In this document: in pieces, positions 1 through 8,004 of the stretch
Position numbering within the stretch: position 1 is the stretch's first letter
Layout: every line of letters starts with the position of its first letter
NCBI GenBank assembly: GCA_963766505.1
Contig: CAVYAL010000005.1
Coordinates: 930,001-994,000 of the forward strand
Direction: 5' to 3'
Origin: DATIRA01 sp963766505
GTDB taxonomy: Bacteria; Pseudomonadota; Gammaproteobacteria; Steroidobacterales; Steroidobacteraceae
DNA: 64,000 bases
Translations under genes and position numbers: made by a program
The notes under the pieces: model-generated
What the model saw: only the letters and a program-made list of their open reading frames with translations
Databases searched by the model: none
What the model was told of the DNA's origin: nothing

Positions 1-563
1 CGCAGGTTGAACCGCCAGTTTCCCGCGAACGGGACGTTGTACTGCAGGCCGACCAGCGGATCGACCCAGCTCACGCCCTTGCTCGCCTTGCGGGTGACGA
101 TCTCACCCGTGACCGGGACGGTCAACTTCAGCTTGAGATCGTTCGAGAGATCGAAGTAGCCGAGGCTGAACAGCAGCTCGAGGTGCTCGGTCCAGCGCCG
201 GCCCACGGTACCCAACAGCGTCGTCTGCTCGTGGCCGAGATCACCCTTCAGACGCCCGCCCTGGCTCTTCGACGAACCCTCCAGGGACATGTAGGTGGCG
301 TCGATCGTGTAAGACCAGGTGCCGTTGTCGGCGCGGTAGGCGCCCATCGCGCCGAAGTCGAGATGGTCGAACAGCTCGGAGATGCTGATATCCACCGGCA
401 CCGTGATGTCACCGATCTGGGCCTCGCCGTCGATGGCCGCACCCATGCCGTAGATGAACACGGTGTGCTCCCAGGCGCCGCTGTGCTGCGCGAGCGCCTG
501 AGTAGGACCGGCGATCCCGAAGGCGATCAGGGCCGCTGGCACGATGAATCTTGATGCGTGCAT
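1..563 (-). CDS. Outer-membrane beta-barrel protein, 3' truncated by window edge
   Basis: The frame is open from an ATG at 563 down to the left edge, giving about 187 residues of N-terminal sequence. Residues 1-25 form a Sec signal peptide (basic start, hydrophobic core, ALA-Q cleavage). The mature part alternates polar and hydrophobic residues with many aromatics (YTIDATYMSL, LLFSLGYFDL), as in beta-barrel strands of the outer membrane. The start is set by AAGGAGG about 10 bases upstream, a very strong ribosome site. No specific family is recognised; a general outer-membrane or transport-barrel role is inferred from fold alone. It is transcribed away from the unrelated barrel gene at 817. 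Confidence 0.7.
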   Translation of the reverse strand, partial: MHASRFIVPAALIAFGIAGPTQALAQHSGAWEHTVFIYGMGAAIDGEAQIGDITVPVDISISELFDHLDFGAMGAYRADNGTWSYTIDATYMSLEGSSKSQGGRLKGDLGHEQTTLLGTVGRRWTEHLELLFSLGYFDLSNDLKLKLTVPVTGEIVTRKASKGVSWVDPLVGLQYNVPFAGNWRFNL

Positions 564-816
564 GGTGGACCAGCCTCCTTGGGCCGAAAGTGGCTACCGG
601 GCATTGTACTGCAGGGTCGCGGAACCGGCTTGCCGGATGCCGCGGGGACTGCGGCGCCGCGTCAACGGCAGAATGAGGGTCCTGTCGCCGGGTCCGGCGA
701 CCGTAATCCGACGCTTGCGGATTCATCGGATGACCGGCCCAGGGTGCGGCGGTAAGCTCTAGGCACGAGTTCCACGCCGTATCCCGCGGATACGAACCAA
801 CCAGGGAGCGATCTAC
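564..816. other. Intergenic region between two divergent outer-membrane genes
   Basis: About 250 bases between divergently transcribed barrel genes. It should hold both promoters, but I see no convincing -35/-10 pair. The short plus-strand open frames crossing it have no ribosome site and no recognisable protein. Confidence 0.5.
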
Positions 817-1689
817 ATGTTCCATGCGCGTGAATCCCTGTCGGCTGACGCCCGCGCCACTCGAGGGACCCTGCTGGCCGTCGCGCTGCTCGCGCTGGGC
901 GGCTGGGCACCGGTATCCGCCGCCGCGGACGCGGAGGCCGACCTGATGAACGATTCGTTCTACCTCTCGCTCGGCGGTTTCCTCGTCGGCACGAACACGA
1001 GGGTCAGGGTCAACGGCGACGAGTTCGACGGCGACAAGATCGACCTGGAGCAGGCTTTCGGGGAATCGGACACGAACCGGTTCCGCGTCGACGGTTTCTG
1101 GCGCTTCGCCGACCGCCACAAGCTGCGCTTCCTGTGGTTCGACTGGAACGCGAACCGCACCCGGCGGCTCAAGGAAGACTTCATTTTCGACGACGAGCTG
1201 TACGAGGCGGACGCGACGGTCGAGCTCGACAACGGCTTCTCGATCTACGAGCTGGCCTACGAGTACTCGTTCCTGCGCCGCGAGCGGCACGAGCTGAGCG
1301 GCACGATCGGCCTGCACTACACGGAGTTCGAGCTGTCCCTCAAGACAAAGCTGGACGTCAATGGTGAACCCGTCGGCTCGGGCGGAGCCAACGAAAGCGC
1401 CAGCGTCGGCGCACCGTTGCCCGTGATCGGACTGCGCTGGCTGTGGCACATCGGCGATGATTTCTGGTTCGACGTGTCAGGACAGTACTTCGCGCTGTCG
1501 ATCGACGAGTATGACGGCAACCTGCAGGATTACCGGGTCGCCGTGACCTGGCAGCCGAGGAAGTACCTGGGAATCGGGCTCGGCTATAACGCCTTCGACG
1601 TGAACGTGGACGTCAAGAAGGACAGCTGGAACGGATCGCTGGACTGGACCTACTACGGGCCGCTGCTTTTCATAAGCGCGTCGTTCTGA
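817..1689 (+). CDS. Outer-membrane beta-barrel protein of unknown function
   Basis: A 290-residue protein. An extended N-terminal signal (hydrophobic core LLAVALLALGG, cleavage near VSAAADA at about residue 38) precedes repeated amphipathic strands rich in Tyr, Phe and Trp, and the chain ends in SASF. A terminal Phe is the recognition mark for the BAM barrel-assembly machinery. AGGGAG lies upstream of the ATG. The strand pattern resembles small 8-12-strand porin-like barrels, but no named family is clear. It ends 10 bases from the convergent DUF3313 lipoprotein gene. Outer-membrane location is well supported; substrate or role is unknown. Confidence 0.75.
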   Translation: MFHARESLSADARATRGTLLAVALLALGGWAPVSAAADAEADLMNDSFYLSLGGFLVGTNTRVRVNGDEFDGDKIDLEQAFGESDTNRFRVDGFWRFADRHKLRFLWFDWNANRTRRLKEDFIFDDELYEADATVELDNGFSIYELAYEYSFLRRERHELSGTIGLHYTEFELSLKTKLDVNGEPVGSGGANESASVGAPLPVIGLRWLWHIGDDFWFDVSGQYFALSIDEYDGNLQDYRVAVTWQPRKYLGIGLGYNAFDVNVDVKKDSWNGSLDWTYYGPLLFISASF

Positions 1690-1699
1690 GGGCCGGGAC

Positions 1700-2368
1700 T
1701 CAGCCCGTCCTGCCGTTCACTGCGTCCAGACCCTCGCGAAGCTTCCGGGCCCAGTCGCTCACGGCCCGGCGGAAGTCTGCCGTGTTCGAGACGCCCGATG
1801 TGACCTGCACCCGGCCGGTTCGCGTGCCCGCCTGCTGGTCCACGACCCGTGCGAGCAACTGCCCCGTCGGCCCGTCGCGCAGCTCCATCACCAGCGTCAT
1901 CCGGCCCGCCTCGAGCGTATAGCTGCGCGAGCGCCCGGGCGTCACCGCGCCCGGTGCACTTACGTAAATGTCCACAATGCTGGGACTGAGCCGCAGCGTG
2001 TCGACCGCAGGCTGCTCGACGATGCGATAACCGCCCCTGGCCAGTTCCTCGGCGAGCACCGCACGAAACTCCCGGGCCATGTCGTCCTTCAGCGACTGGA
2101 TGTCCTCCGCGCTCATCTGGGATGAGAGGTCGCCCCTGACTCGATTCGGATCCCAGTTCTTGTCGAAGCTGATCTCGACCGGATCGATCAGCACTGTCTG
2201 GTAGGACGCGAACTCGACCCCTGGACGGACGTGGACCGCGTCCACTCCCCGGACTGCGCGGTATTCCAGCCCGTCCCAGGCGGCAGGCGGCTGCGGGGCC
2301 GCGCAAGCCGTCACCAGCCCGAGCACCATCGTCGCGACCAGCGGCCGTGCCGTGCGAATGTTGTGCAC
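1700..2368 (-). CDS. DUF3313 family lipoprotein
   Basis: A 222-residue protein read from a GTG at 2368. This start gives a short basic N-terminus and hydrophobic stretch ending in the lipobox VTAC (Cys22), and has AGAGG about nine bases upstream. An in-frame ATG further in would leave too short a signal; longer upstream starts lack both features. The mature part (WDGLEYRAVRGVDAVHVRPG, then DPVEISFDKNWDPN) matches the DUF3313 family of envelope proteins of unknown function. A paralogue lies at 4926 on the other side of the multiheme cytochrome gene, and both share the D-PVE-FNKNW and LRLSP-I---Y--AP blocks. Likely periplasm-facing; function unknown. Confidence 0.75.
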   Translation of the reverse strand: MHNIRTARPLVATMVLGLVTACAAPQPPAAWDGLEYRAVRGVDAVHVRPGVEFASYQTVLIDPVEISFDKNWDPNRVRGDLSSQMSAEDIQSLKDDMAREFRAVLAEELARGGYRIVEQPAVDTLRLSPSIVDIYVSAPGAVTPGRSRSYTLEAGRMTLVMELRDGPTGQLLARVVDQQAGTRTGRVQVTSGVSNTADFRRAVSDWARKLREGLDAVNGRTG

Positions 2369-2486
2369 CTGTATCAGCCTCTTGTCGGCCAGCGATTGGG
2401 CCAAGGTTCGGATGATATTCGCGACCAGGCTGCCTATAGTCAACGCCAGCGCAAGGTCCGCCACTCCACGGATCCTCGAGCAAGGC

Positions 2487-4874
2487 ATGACATCGAAGAA
2501 TTCGCCCACTCCGGCCCCGGCCGACAAATCCAGGCGAGCGTGGATCGCCACGGGCATCTTCGCCGCACTCGGTGTCGGCGCAGTGATCTGGTACTTCGGC
2601 ACGCTGCGCGACCTGCCTGCCCCCGCCTCCGGCGCCGCGCCGGTAGCGACCATCGCCGCCGGGACGTCGCCCGAGTTCGTCGGTTCAAAGGCTTGCTCCG
2701 GCTGCCATGCACCCGAATACGAGGGCTGGCAGGGCTCTCAGCACCGGCTGGCCATGCAGCCGGCCACCGAGACCAGCGTGCTGGCGGATTTCGCCGACGT
2801 CGCGTTGGAGCAATTCGGCGTGCAGACGCGGTTCTTTCGCGACGGCGACAGGTTCATGGTCCGTACCGACGGCCCGGACGGCGAGATGGCGGATTTCGAG
2901 GTCCGGCATACCTTCGGCGTCTATCCGCTGCAGCAGTACCTGATCGAGCTGCCGGGCGGTCACATGCAGGCGCTCTCGATCGCGTGGGACAGCCGACCCG
3001 CGGCCCAGGGCGGCCAGCGCTGGTTCCACCTGTACCCGGACGAGAAGATCGGCCACGACGACGAACTGCACTGGACCGGGCGCCAGCAGAACTGGAACTA
3101 CATGTGCGCGGACTGCCACTCGACGAACCTGCAGAAGAACTACGACGCCCGCTCGAACAGCTACGCGACGACCTGGTCGGAGATCAGCGTCGGCTGCGAG
3201 GCCTGTCATGGACCGGGCTCGGTGCACGTCGAGCTGGCAACGCGCGCGGCCGAGGCCGGCCAGCGTCCGGAGCCGAGCGGCCTCACCGTGGCGCTGGACG
3301 AGCGACGCGGCGTCAGCTGGAGCATCGACCCGGCCACCGGCAACGCGACCCGAAGCCAAGCCCGCAGCTCCGAGCGCGAGATCGAGGTCTGCGGGCAATG
3401 TCATTCGCGACGTGGCCAGTTCTCGAACGGGTACCACGCCGGGGAGCCGCTGACGGACCACTACCTGCCGGCCCTGCTGACGGACGGGCTCTACTATCCC
3501 GACGGGCAGCAGCGCGACGAAGTGTACAAATGGGGCTCGTTCCTCTCGAGTCGCATGTACGCGAAGGGCGTCACCTGCTCTGACTGCCACGACCCGCACA
3601 CGCAGCAGCTGCGAGCAGAGGGCAACATGGTCTGTGCCCAGTGCCATCTCGCCTCGAAGTACGACTCGCCCCGGCACCATTTCCACGAGCCCGACAGCGC
3701 TGGCGCCGCCTGTGCCGCCTGCCACATGAAGATCGGGACCTACATGGTCGTGGATCCGCGGCACGACCACAGCTTCAGGATTCCGCGCCCGGACCTCGGC
3801 GATTCCTTCGGTGTGCCGAATGCATGCACCCAGTGTCACAAGGACCGGCCGAACCAGTGGGCGGCGGCGGAAATCCTCAAGCGCTACCCGGAGCCGAAGC
3901 ATGGGTTCCAGGACTTCACCGATGCGTTCTGGCTGGCCGACCAGGGTGATCCGCGCGCGGCCTATCCCCTGATTCAGGTTGCGGCCAATCCGGCCGAATC
4001 CGCGATCGCACGGGCTTCCGCGCTCAGCCGCATCGCGCGCCGACCGACCCGCGAAGGAATGGCCGTCGCAATGGCGGCGCTGAAGGACGCGAGCCCACTG
4101 GTACGCCGCGCGGCGCTCGAAGTCATCGAGCAACTGCCGCCGCTGGAGCGCCGCAGTGCGCTGCCACTGCTCTCGGATCCCTCGCGGATCGTCCGGATGC
4201 AGGCCGCACATGCGCTGGCGCCGCTCGCCGCCGATGCCATCGGCGACGAACATCGCAGCGCCTTCGAGCGGGCGTCCGCCGAATACGTTGCAGCCGAGAG
4301 ATTCAACGCGGACCGGCCGGAGAACCGCAGCAACCTGGGCGGCTACCTGCTGCTGCGGGGCGATTTCGACGGCGCCGAGGCCGAGTATCGCGCCGCGCTG
4401 GCACTCGATCAGCGCTACATCCCGGCCTGGGTCAACCTGGCCGACCTGAAGCGCAGCCAGCAGCTCGAACCACAGGCCGAGGCGATCCTGCGGGAAGGCC
4501 TGCAAGTGATGCCTGCGGATCCCGCACTGCATCATGCGCTGGGACTCGCACTGGTACGCCAGCAGCGGCTGGCCGAAGGCGTCGAGGAGCTGCGCAAGGC
4601 CTACGAGCAGGCGCCCGGCAACGCCCGCTTCGCCTACGTCTACGCGGTGGGCCTGCACTCCGAGGGGGCGAGGTCCCGGGCCATCAGCGTGCTCGAGCAG
4701 GCACTCGAGCGGGCCCCGAACGACACGCAGCTGCTCTCCGCGCTCGCGAGTTTTCATGCCGAGGCCGGCGAGGTCCCGCGCGCCCGGGCGTATGCGGAAC
4801 GACTGCTGGAACTGCTGCCGGGGGATCCCGGAGTGCAGCAACTGCTGCGCTCGCTCGATCAGCCGGGGGGCTGA
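2487..4874 (+). CDS. Octaheme c-type cytochrome with C-terminal HEAT/TPR region
   Basis: A 795-residue protein with a single N-terminal membrane anchor (about 19-38) and eight CXXCH haem-attachment motifs at Cys 70, 207, 237, 302, 364, 383, 409 and 447. Roughly residues 490-610 look like HEAT-type repeats and 640-790 are tetratricopeptide repeats (for example NLGGYLLLRGDFDGAEAEYRAAL). The haem part resembles the cytochrome c554/doubled-CXXCH class. The arrangement points to a periplasmic electron carrier or oxidoreductase docked to a partner by the TPRs. I chose ATG 2487 because the longer open frame overlaps the divergent lipoprotein's start and signal. Its ribosome site is weak. Substrate unknown. 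Confidence 0.85.
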   Translation: MTSKNSPTPAPADKSRRAWIATGIFAALGVGAVIWYFGTLRDLPAPASGAAPVATIAAGTSPEFVGSKACSGCHAPEYEGWQGSQHRLAMQPATETSVLADFADVALEQFGVQTRFFRDGDRFMVRTDGPDGEMADFEVRHTFGVYPLQQYLIELPGGHMQALSIAWDSRPAAQGGQRWFHLYPDEKIGHDDELHWTGRQQNWNYMCADCHSTNLQKNYDARSNSYATTWSEISVGCEACHGPGSVHVELATRAAEAGQRPEPSGLTVALDERRGVSWSIDPATGNATRSQARSSEREIEVCGQCHSRRGQFSNGYHAGEPLTDHYLPALLTDGLYYPDGQQRDEVYKWGSFLSSRMYAKGVTCSDCHDPHTQQLRAEGNMVCAQCHLASKYDSPRHHFHEPDSAGAACAACHMKIGTYMVVDPRHDHSFRIPRPDLGDSFGVPNACTQCHKDRPNQWAAAEILKRYPEPKHGFQDFTDAFWLADQGDPRAAYPLIQVAANPAESAIARASALSRIARRPTREGMAVAMAALKDASPLVRRAALEVIEQLPPLERRSALPLLSDPSRIVRMQAAHALAPLAADAIGDEHRSAFERASAEYVAAERFNADRPENRSNLGGYLLLRGDFDGAEAEYRAALALDQRYIPAWVNLADLKRSQQLEPQAEAILREGLQVMPADPALHHALGLALVRQQRLAEGVEELRKAYEQAPGNARFAYVYAVGLHSEGARSRAISVLEQALERAPNDTQLLSALASFHAEAGEVPRARAYAERLLELLPGDPGVQQLLRSLDQPGG

Positions 4875-4885
4875 GTCGAAAGCCT

Positions 4886-4894
4886 TGCTAGAAT
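4886..4894 (+). promoter_or_regulatory. Candidate extended -10 promoter
   Basis: TGC followed by TAGAAT fits an extended -10 element (TGn plus a five-of-six match to TATAAT), about 30 bases before the DUF3313 start at 4926. No good -35 is visible, as extended -10 promoters allow. It would let this gene be transcribed apart from the cytochrome gene. Confidence 0.35.
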
Positions 4895-4925
4895 TCGCCT
4901 GTCCAGCCACATCGGGGTGACCATC

Positions 4926-5627
4926 ATGCGCATTCCACGTTCGCTGCTTGTGAACTCTCTGCTGGCGCTGACGATTTCGCTGGCCGCCCCGGTGCATGCC
5001 GCCGACGTGCCCGAGAGCTGGGACGGATTGGTACAGGTCAAGGCCAAGCGGCTGGAAGCCGTGTACGTGATGCCGGGCGCCGACTTCTCCGGCTACCGCG
5101 AGGTGATGATCGACCCGGCGGAAGTGGCGTTCAACAAGAACTGGTCCAAGGACATGCAGCGCGATCCGATGAGCCGCATCAGCGACTCTGACGCGCAGAA
5201 GATAGCGGCCACTGCGCAGAGCGGATTCGACGACGTGTTCGCGACGGCATTCAGCAAGGCGGGGCACAAAGTCGTCGACGCGCCAGGGCCTGGCGTGCTG
5301 CGCCTGTCCCCCGGCATCGCCAACCTCTACATCAACGCGCCAGACGTCCGCTCGTCCACCGTAGCGAGGCAGTACGTCGTCTCGGCCGGGGAAGCGACGC
5401 TGGTGCTCGAGGCGCGCGACTCGGTTACCGGTGCGCTGCTGGCAAGGGCCGTGGATCGGCGCGAGACCCGCAGGTCGGCAGCGCCGACGATCTCGTCGAG
5501 CGTCACGAACAAGGCCGATTTCATGCGCCTCTTCGAGCAATGGGCCGACATCACCGTCAAGGGCCTCGAGGACATCGTCGAGCTCGGCCAGGTCCCGCAG
5601 GACCTCAAGCCGAAGCAGAAGCTCTGA
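4926..5627 (+). CDS. DUF3313 family exported protein
   Basis: A 233-residue protein with a cleavable Sec signal (MRIPRSLL, hydrophobic core, VHA-AD cut near residue 23). The ATG at 4926 is preferred over an in-frame GTG nine bases earlier because GGGGTG then serves as its ribosome site. The mature chain shares with the 1700-2368 lipoprotein the opening WDGL, the MIDPAEVAFNKNW block, LRLSPGIANLYINAP and a closing TNKADF---F--WA block, so the two are paralogues. Unlike its partner it lacks a lipobox Cys. It follows the multiheme cytochrome by 51 bases on the same strand. Function unknown. Confidence 0.75.
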   Translation: MRIPRSLLVNSLLALTISLAAPVHAADVPESWDGLVQVKAKRLEAVYVMPGADFSGYREVMIDPAEVAFNKNWSKDMQRDPMSRISDSDAQKIAATAQSGFDDVFATAFSKAGHKVVDAPGPGVLRLSPGIANLYINAPDVRSSTVARQYVVSAGEATLVLEARDSVTGALLARAVDRRETRRSAAPTISSSVTNKADFMRLFEQWADITVKGLEDIVELGQVPQDLKPKQKL

Positions 5628-5639
5628 GCCGCAGCAGCG

Positions 5640-6302
5640 TCAGCCCAGCGACTTTGCGCGGCGGGAGATTTCCCGCGACTCGACGATCGTGACGCCGCGC
5701 GGTTCCCGCAGCGCGAGGGCCACCATCGCCCGGCCGATCTCGCGCGCCTCGACCGAGCTCCAGCCGGCCGGCGCGAAGCGCAGCAGGCGCTCGCTGAGCT
5801 TCTCCAGCGGCCGCGACTCCGCGCGCTCGCCGGCGATCAGCGACGGCCGGAAGATGCCGAGGCTCGGCCAGTCCATGACCCTGAGCGCCTGCTCGATCTC
5901 GCCCTTGACGCGCGAATAGAAGAAAGGCGAGCCCGGGCTCGCACCCAGCGCGCTGACGATCGAGAAATGACGCGCGCCCTGCTGCCGCGTCAGCTCCGCC
6001 AGCCGCCGCGGAAACTCGTAGTCGACTTCGCGGAACTTCGCCTGCGAACCCGCCTTGCGGATCGTCGTGCCGAGCGCGCAGAAGACGTGATCACCCGCCA
6101 GGCTCGCTCCGGCTGCCTCGAGATCGGAAAAGTCCGTGATGATCTGGCGAACCTTGCGGTGCCGGGCGGCCCCGCCCAGTTCGCGCCGGGTCAGCAGAAT
6201 CACATGGCCGTACTCGGGGCGCGCCAGCAAGCTGTCCAGGCACTCGCTCCCAACCAGCCCCGAGCTGCCCGCGAGGATTGCCGTAAGCGGGTCTTTCTTC
6301 AC
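5640..6302 (-). CDS. Atypical SDR, NAD(P)-binding (TIP30/NmrA-like)
   Basis: A 220-residue Rossmann protein starting at GTG 6302. The N-terminal nucleotide loop is GSSGLVGSE (residues 13-21), and FCALGTTIRKAG and the segment FYSRVKGEIE carry the Tyr/Lys pair of atypical short-chain dehydrogenases. Length and motif order match the HTATIP2/TIP30-like and NmrA-like groups, which bind NAD(P)H and often act as redox sensors or small reductases. There is no signal peptide, so it is cytoplasmic. It converges on the DUF3313 gene with 12 bases between stops. The physiological substrate is not predictable. Confidence 0.75.
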   Translation of the reverse strand: MKKDPLTAILAGSSGLVGSECLDSLLARPEYGHVILLTRRELGGAARHRKVRQIITDFSDLEAAGASLAGDHVFCALGTTIRKAGSQAKFREVDYEFPRRLAELTRQQGARHFSIVSALGASPGSPFFYSRVKGEIEQALRVMDWPSLGIFRPSLIAGERAESRPLEKLSERLLRFAPAGWSSVEAREIGRAMVALALREPRGVTIVESREISRRAKSLG

Positions 6303-6386
6303 GGCGATCCGCCGGCATCTGCATGATTAGGCATTGAGGTGCGTCGAGGCTCCACGGAACGGTCTCTGCATGCTAGCTTCCCGGCC

Positions 6387-7967
6387 ATGACTCTGCACCC
6401 GAGAAATCGAGAACACCGCGGCCGCTGGCGGGCAGCCGCGGCCGCGGCCCTTGCGGCCCTGTGGGTATTGGCGACCCTGCCGGTCACTGCGAACGCGCAA
6501 TCCACCTGGCGCGAGCGGATCAGCGAAAAGCTCCGCACACTCGGCGAGGAACGCCGGGACCGACCGGAACTGCATCCGGATCAGATCCGGTCGCTGGATT
6601 TCGTGTACTACCGCGCCGGGTCTCCCGAGCAGCAGGCCGCGGTAACCGTCGCACTGCCGCAGCAGGACGAAGTTGCGAGGTTCGAGCAGAACCGCTCGCG
6701 CATGAACGAGGACGCCCTCTCGATGCTCGACGACTTCTACGGCATGGATGAGCGCCTGAAGGCGCTGGCCGTCCGCGACTCCGACGGCGACGGGCTCGCC
6801 GACTACCGCGTCAGCGACTACTTCGGCAAGTTCAGCGAGGGTGACGTCGACGTCGACGGCGACCGGGTCCGCAACATCTTCGACAGCCACCCGTACGATC
6901 GTGCGCAGGGAGGCCGCGACGAGGACGGGGACGGGGTTCCGGACTCGGGCTTCACCGACGTGAACCAAAACGGCCTCCCCGACCACCTGGACTGGGCCGC
7001 CTTGGGACGCGAGGCCGAGCTCGTCACGCTACAGGCGGGCTTGCTGCGAGACTTCAACATCCTGCTCGTCGAGCGCGACGCGGGATTCGACCTGCCGCTC
7101 GCGCGTGCGGTGGATGACACGATCCGCAGGCTCTTCGGCAGTCGGCTCGCCGCGGCGCACGGCCTGCCCACGCTGCGGACCGTGGCCGTGGAACACACGG
7201 CGCTCCTGAACGAGCAGGTCGCGGTGGAGGCGAACGACGACACCAGCGCCCAATTCCTCTACAACTCCCAGTCGCTGGTGATCTACGACCGCGGGCGCGA
7301 CGTGCGCGATCCCATCGCGTTGCTGGGGCTGCTCGCTCACGAGATCGGCCACGCCTGGCACATGTCGCTGGACTGGGATCCCGGGAAGCCGGAGAAGGAG
7401 AACGCACGCAACGACTTCCCTGCACCCGTGTTCGTGCGGACGGTCCAGCCATTCGGCTGGACGACGGACGGCTATTTCGACGGCGAGCTGAAAGACGAGC
7501 TCCCGGTTCGGCCGCAGTTTCTGTACAGCGGCATCTCGGAGCCCGAGTTCGTGTTCCGCGACCGCACGCCGCAGGACTGGGCCGAATGGCTGAACAAGGT
7601 CTACGCGAAGCTGGGCGAACCGGAAGACTACCTCGAGAACGAGCAGTTCACGAGCCGGGGCATCGTCGGTGACTACTCCCTCACTTCGCCCTATGAGTGG
7701 TTCAGCGACAACCTCCAGGCCTACCTGCTCGTGACGCTGGAGGATGCCGCGGTGGCCGGTCTGGCACCGGAACGCGCTGACGCGGCACGGCAACGGGTGA
7801 CGGCATCGCTGCGTGAGGTGTGGCCCGGCTACAACCACCGCAACATCGCGCCGGACGTGCGCGAATACTTCGCGAGGACCTTCCCGATCACGCCGGCCGA
7901 TCGCGAGCTGCTGGTGGAGCGCTACCTCGCGCCGGTCATCGCCGGACCGGGGCCTGCCGGCGATTGA
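6387..7967 (+). CDS. Secreted zinc metallopeptidase-like protein with calcium-binding Asp repeats
   Basis: A 526-residue protein from ATG 6387, with a long signal peptide (basic N-terminus, alanine/leucine core, ANA-Q cleavage). Residues around 130-195 hold several Asp-rich loops (DSDGDGLAD, DVDVDGD, DEDGDGVPD, DVNQNGLPD) like thrombospondin type 3/EF-like calcium sites. HEIGH at 318-322 is the zinc site of a zincin, and EWFSDN near Glu437 may supply the third ligand, as in gluzincin-like enzymes. Together they indicate a calcium-stabilised extracytoplasmic protease. No ribosome site precedes this ATG; an in-frame GTG at 6339 would extend the chain without improving it. No exact family assigned. 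Confidence 0.7.
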   Translation: MTLHPRNREHRGRWRAAAAAALAALWVLATLPVTANAQSTWRERISEKLRTLGEERRDRPELHPDQIRSLDFVYYRAGSPEQQAAVTVALPQQDEVARFEQNRSRMNEDALSMLDDFYGMDERLKALAVRDSDGDGLADYRVSDYFGKFSEGDVDVDGDRVRNIFDSHPYDRAQGGRDEDGDGVPDSGFTDVNQNGLPDHLDWAALGREAELVTLQAGLLRDFNILLVERDAGFDLPLARAVDDTIRRLFGSRLAAAHGLPTLRTVAVEHTALLNEQVAVEANDDTSAQFLYNSQSLVIYDRGRDVRDPIALLGLLAHEIGHAWHMSLDWDPGKPEKENARNDFPAPVFVRTVQPFGWTTDGYFDGELKDELPVRPQFLYSGISEPEFVFRDRTPQDWAEWLNKVYAKLGEPEDYLENEQFTSRGIVGDYSLTSPYEWFSDNLQAYLLVTLEDAAVAGLAPERADAARQRVTASLREVWPGYNHRNIAPDVREYFARTFPITPADRELLVERYLAPVIAGPGPAGD

Positions 7968-8004
7968 GGCAACCGGCGTGCACGGCCTCGGGCCGGGGCG
8001 CTGC

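Noticed and set aside
544..762. Small plus-strand open frame in the first intergenic region
   Set aside because: It overlaps the first gene's start, has no ribosome site, and shows no recognisable protein feature.
2685..5540. A 951-residue minus-strand open frame antisense to the multihaem cytochrome
   Set aside because: Same reason: composition is that of a shadow frame, and the plus strand has eight haem motifs and a TPR region.
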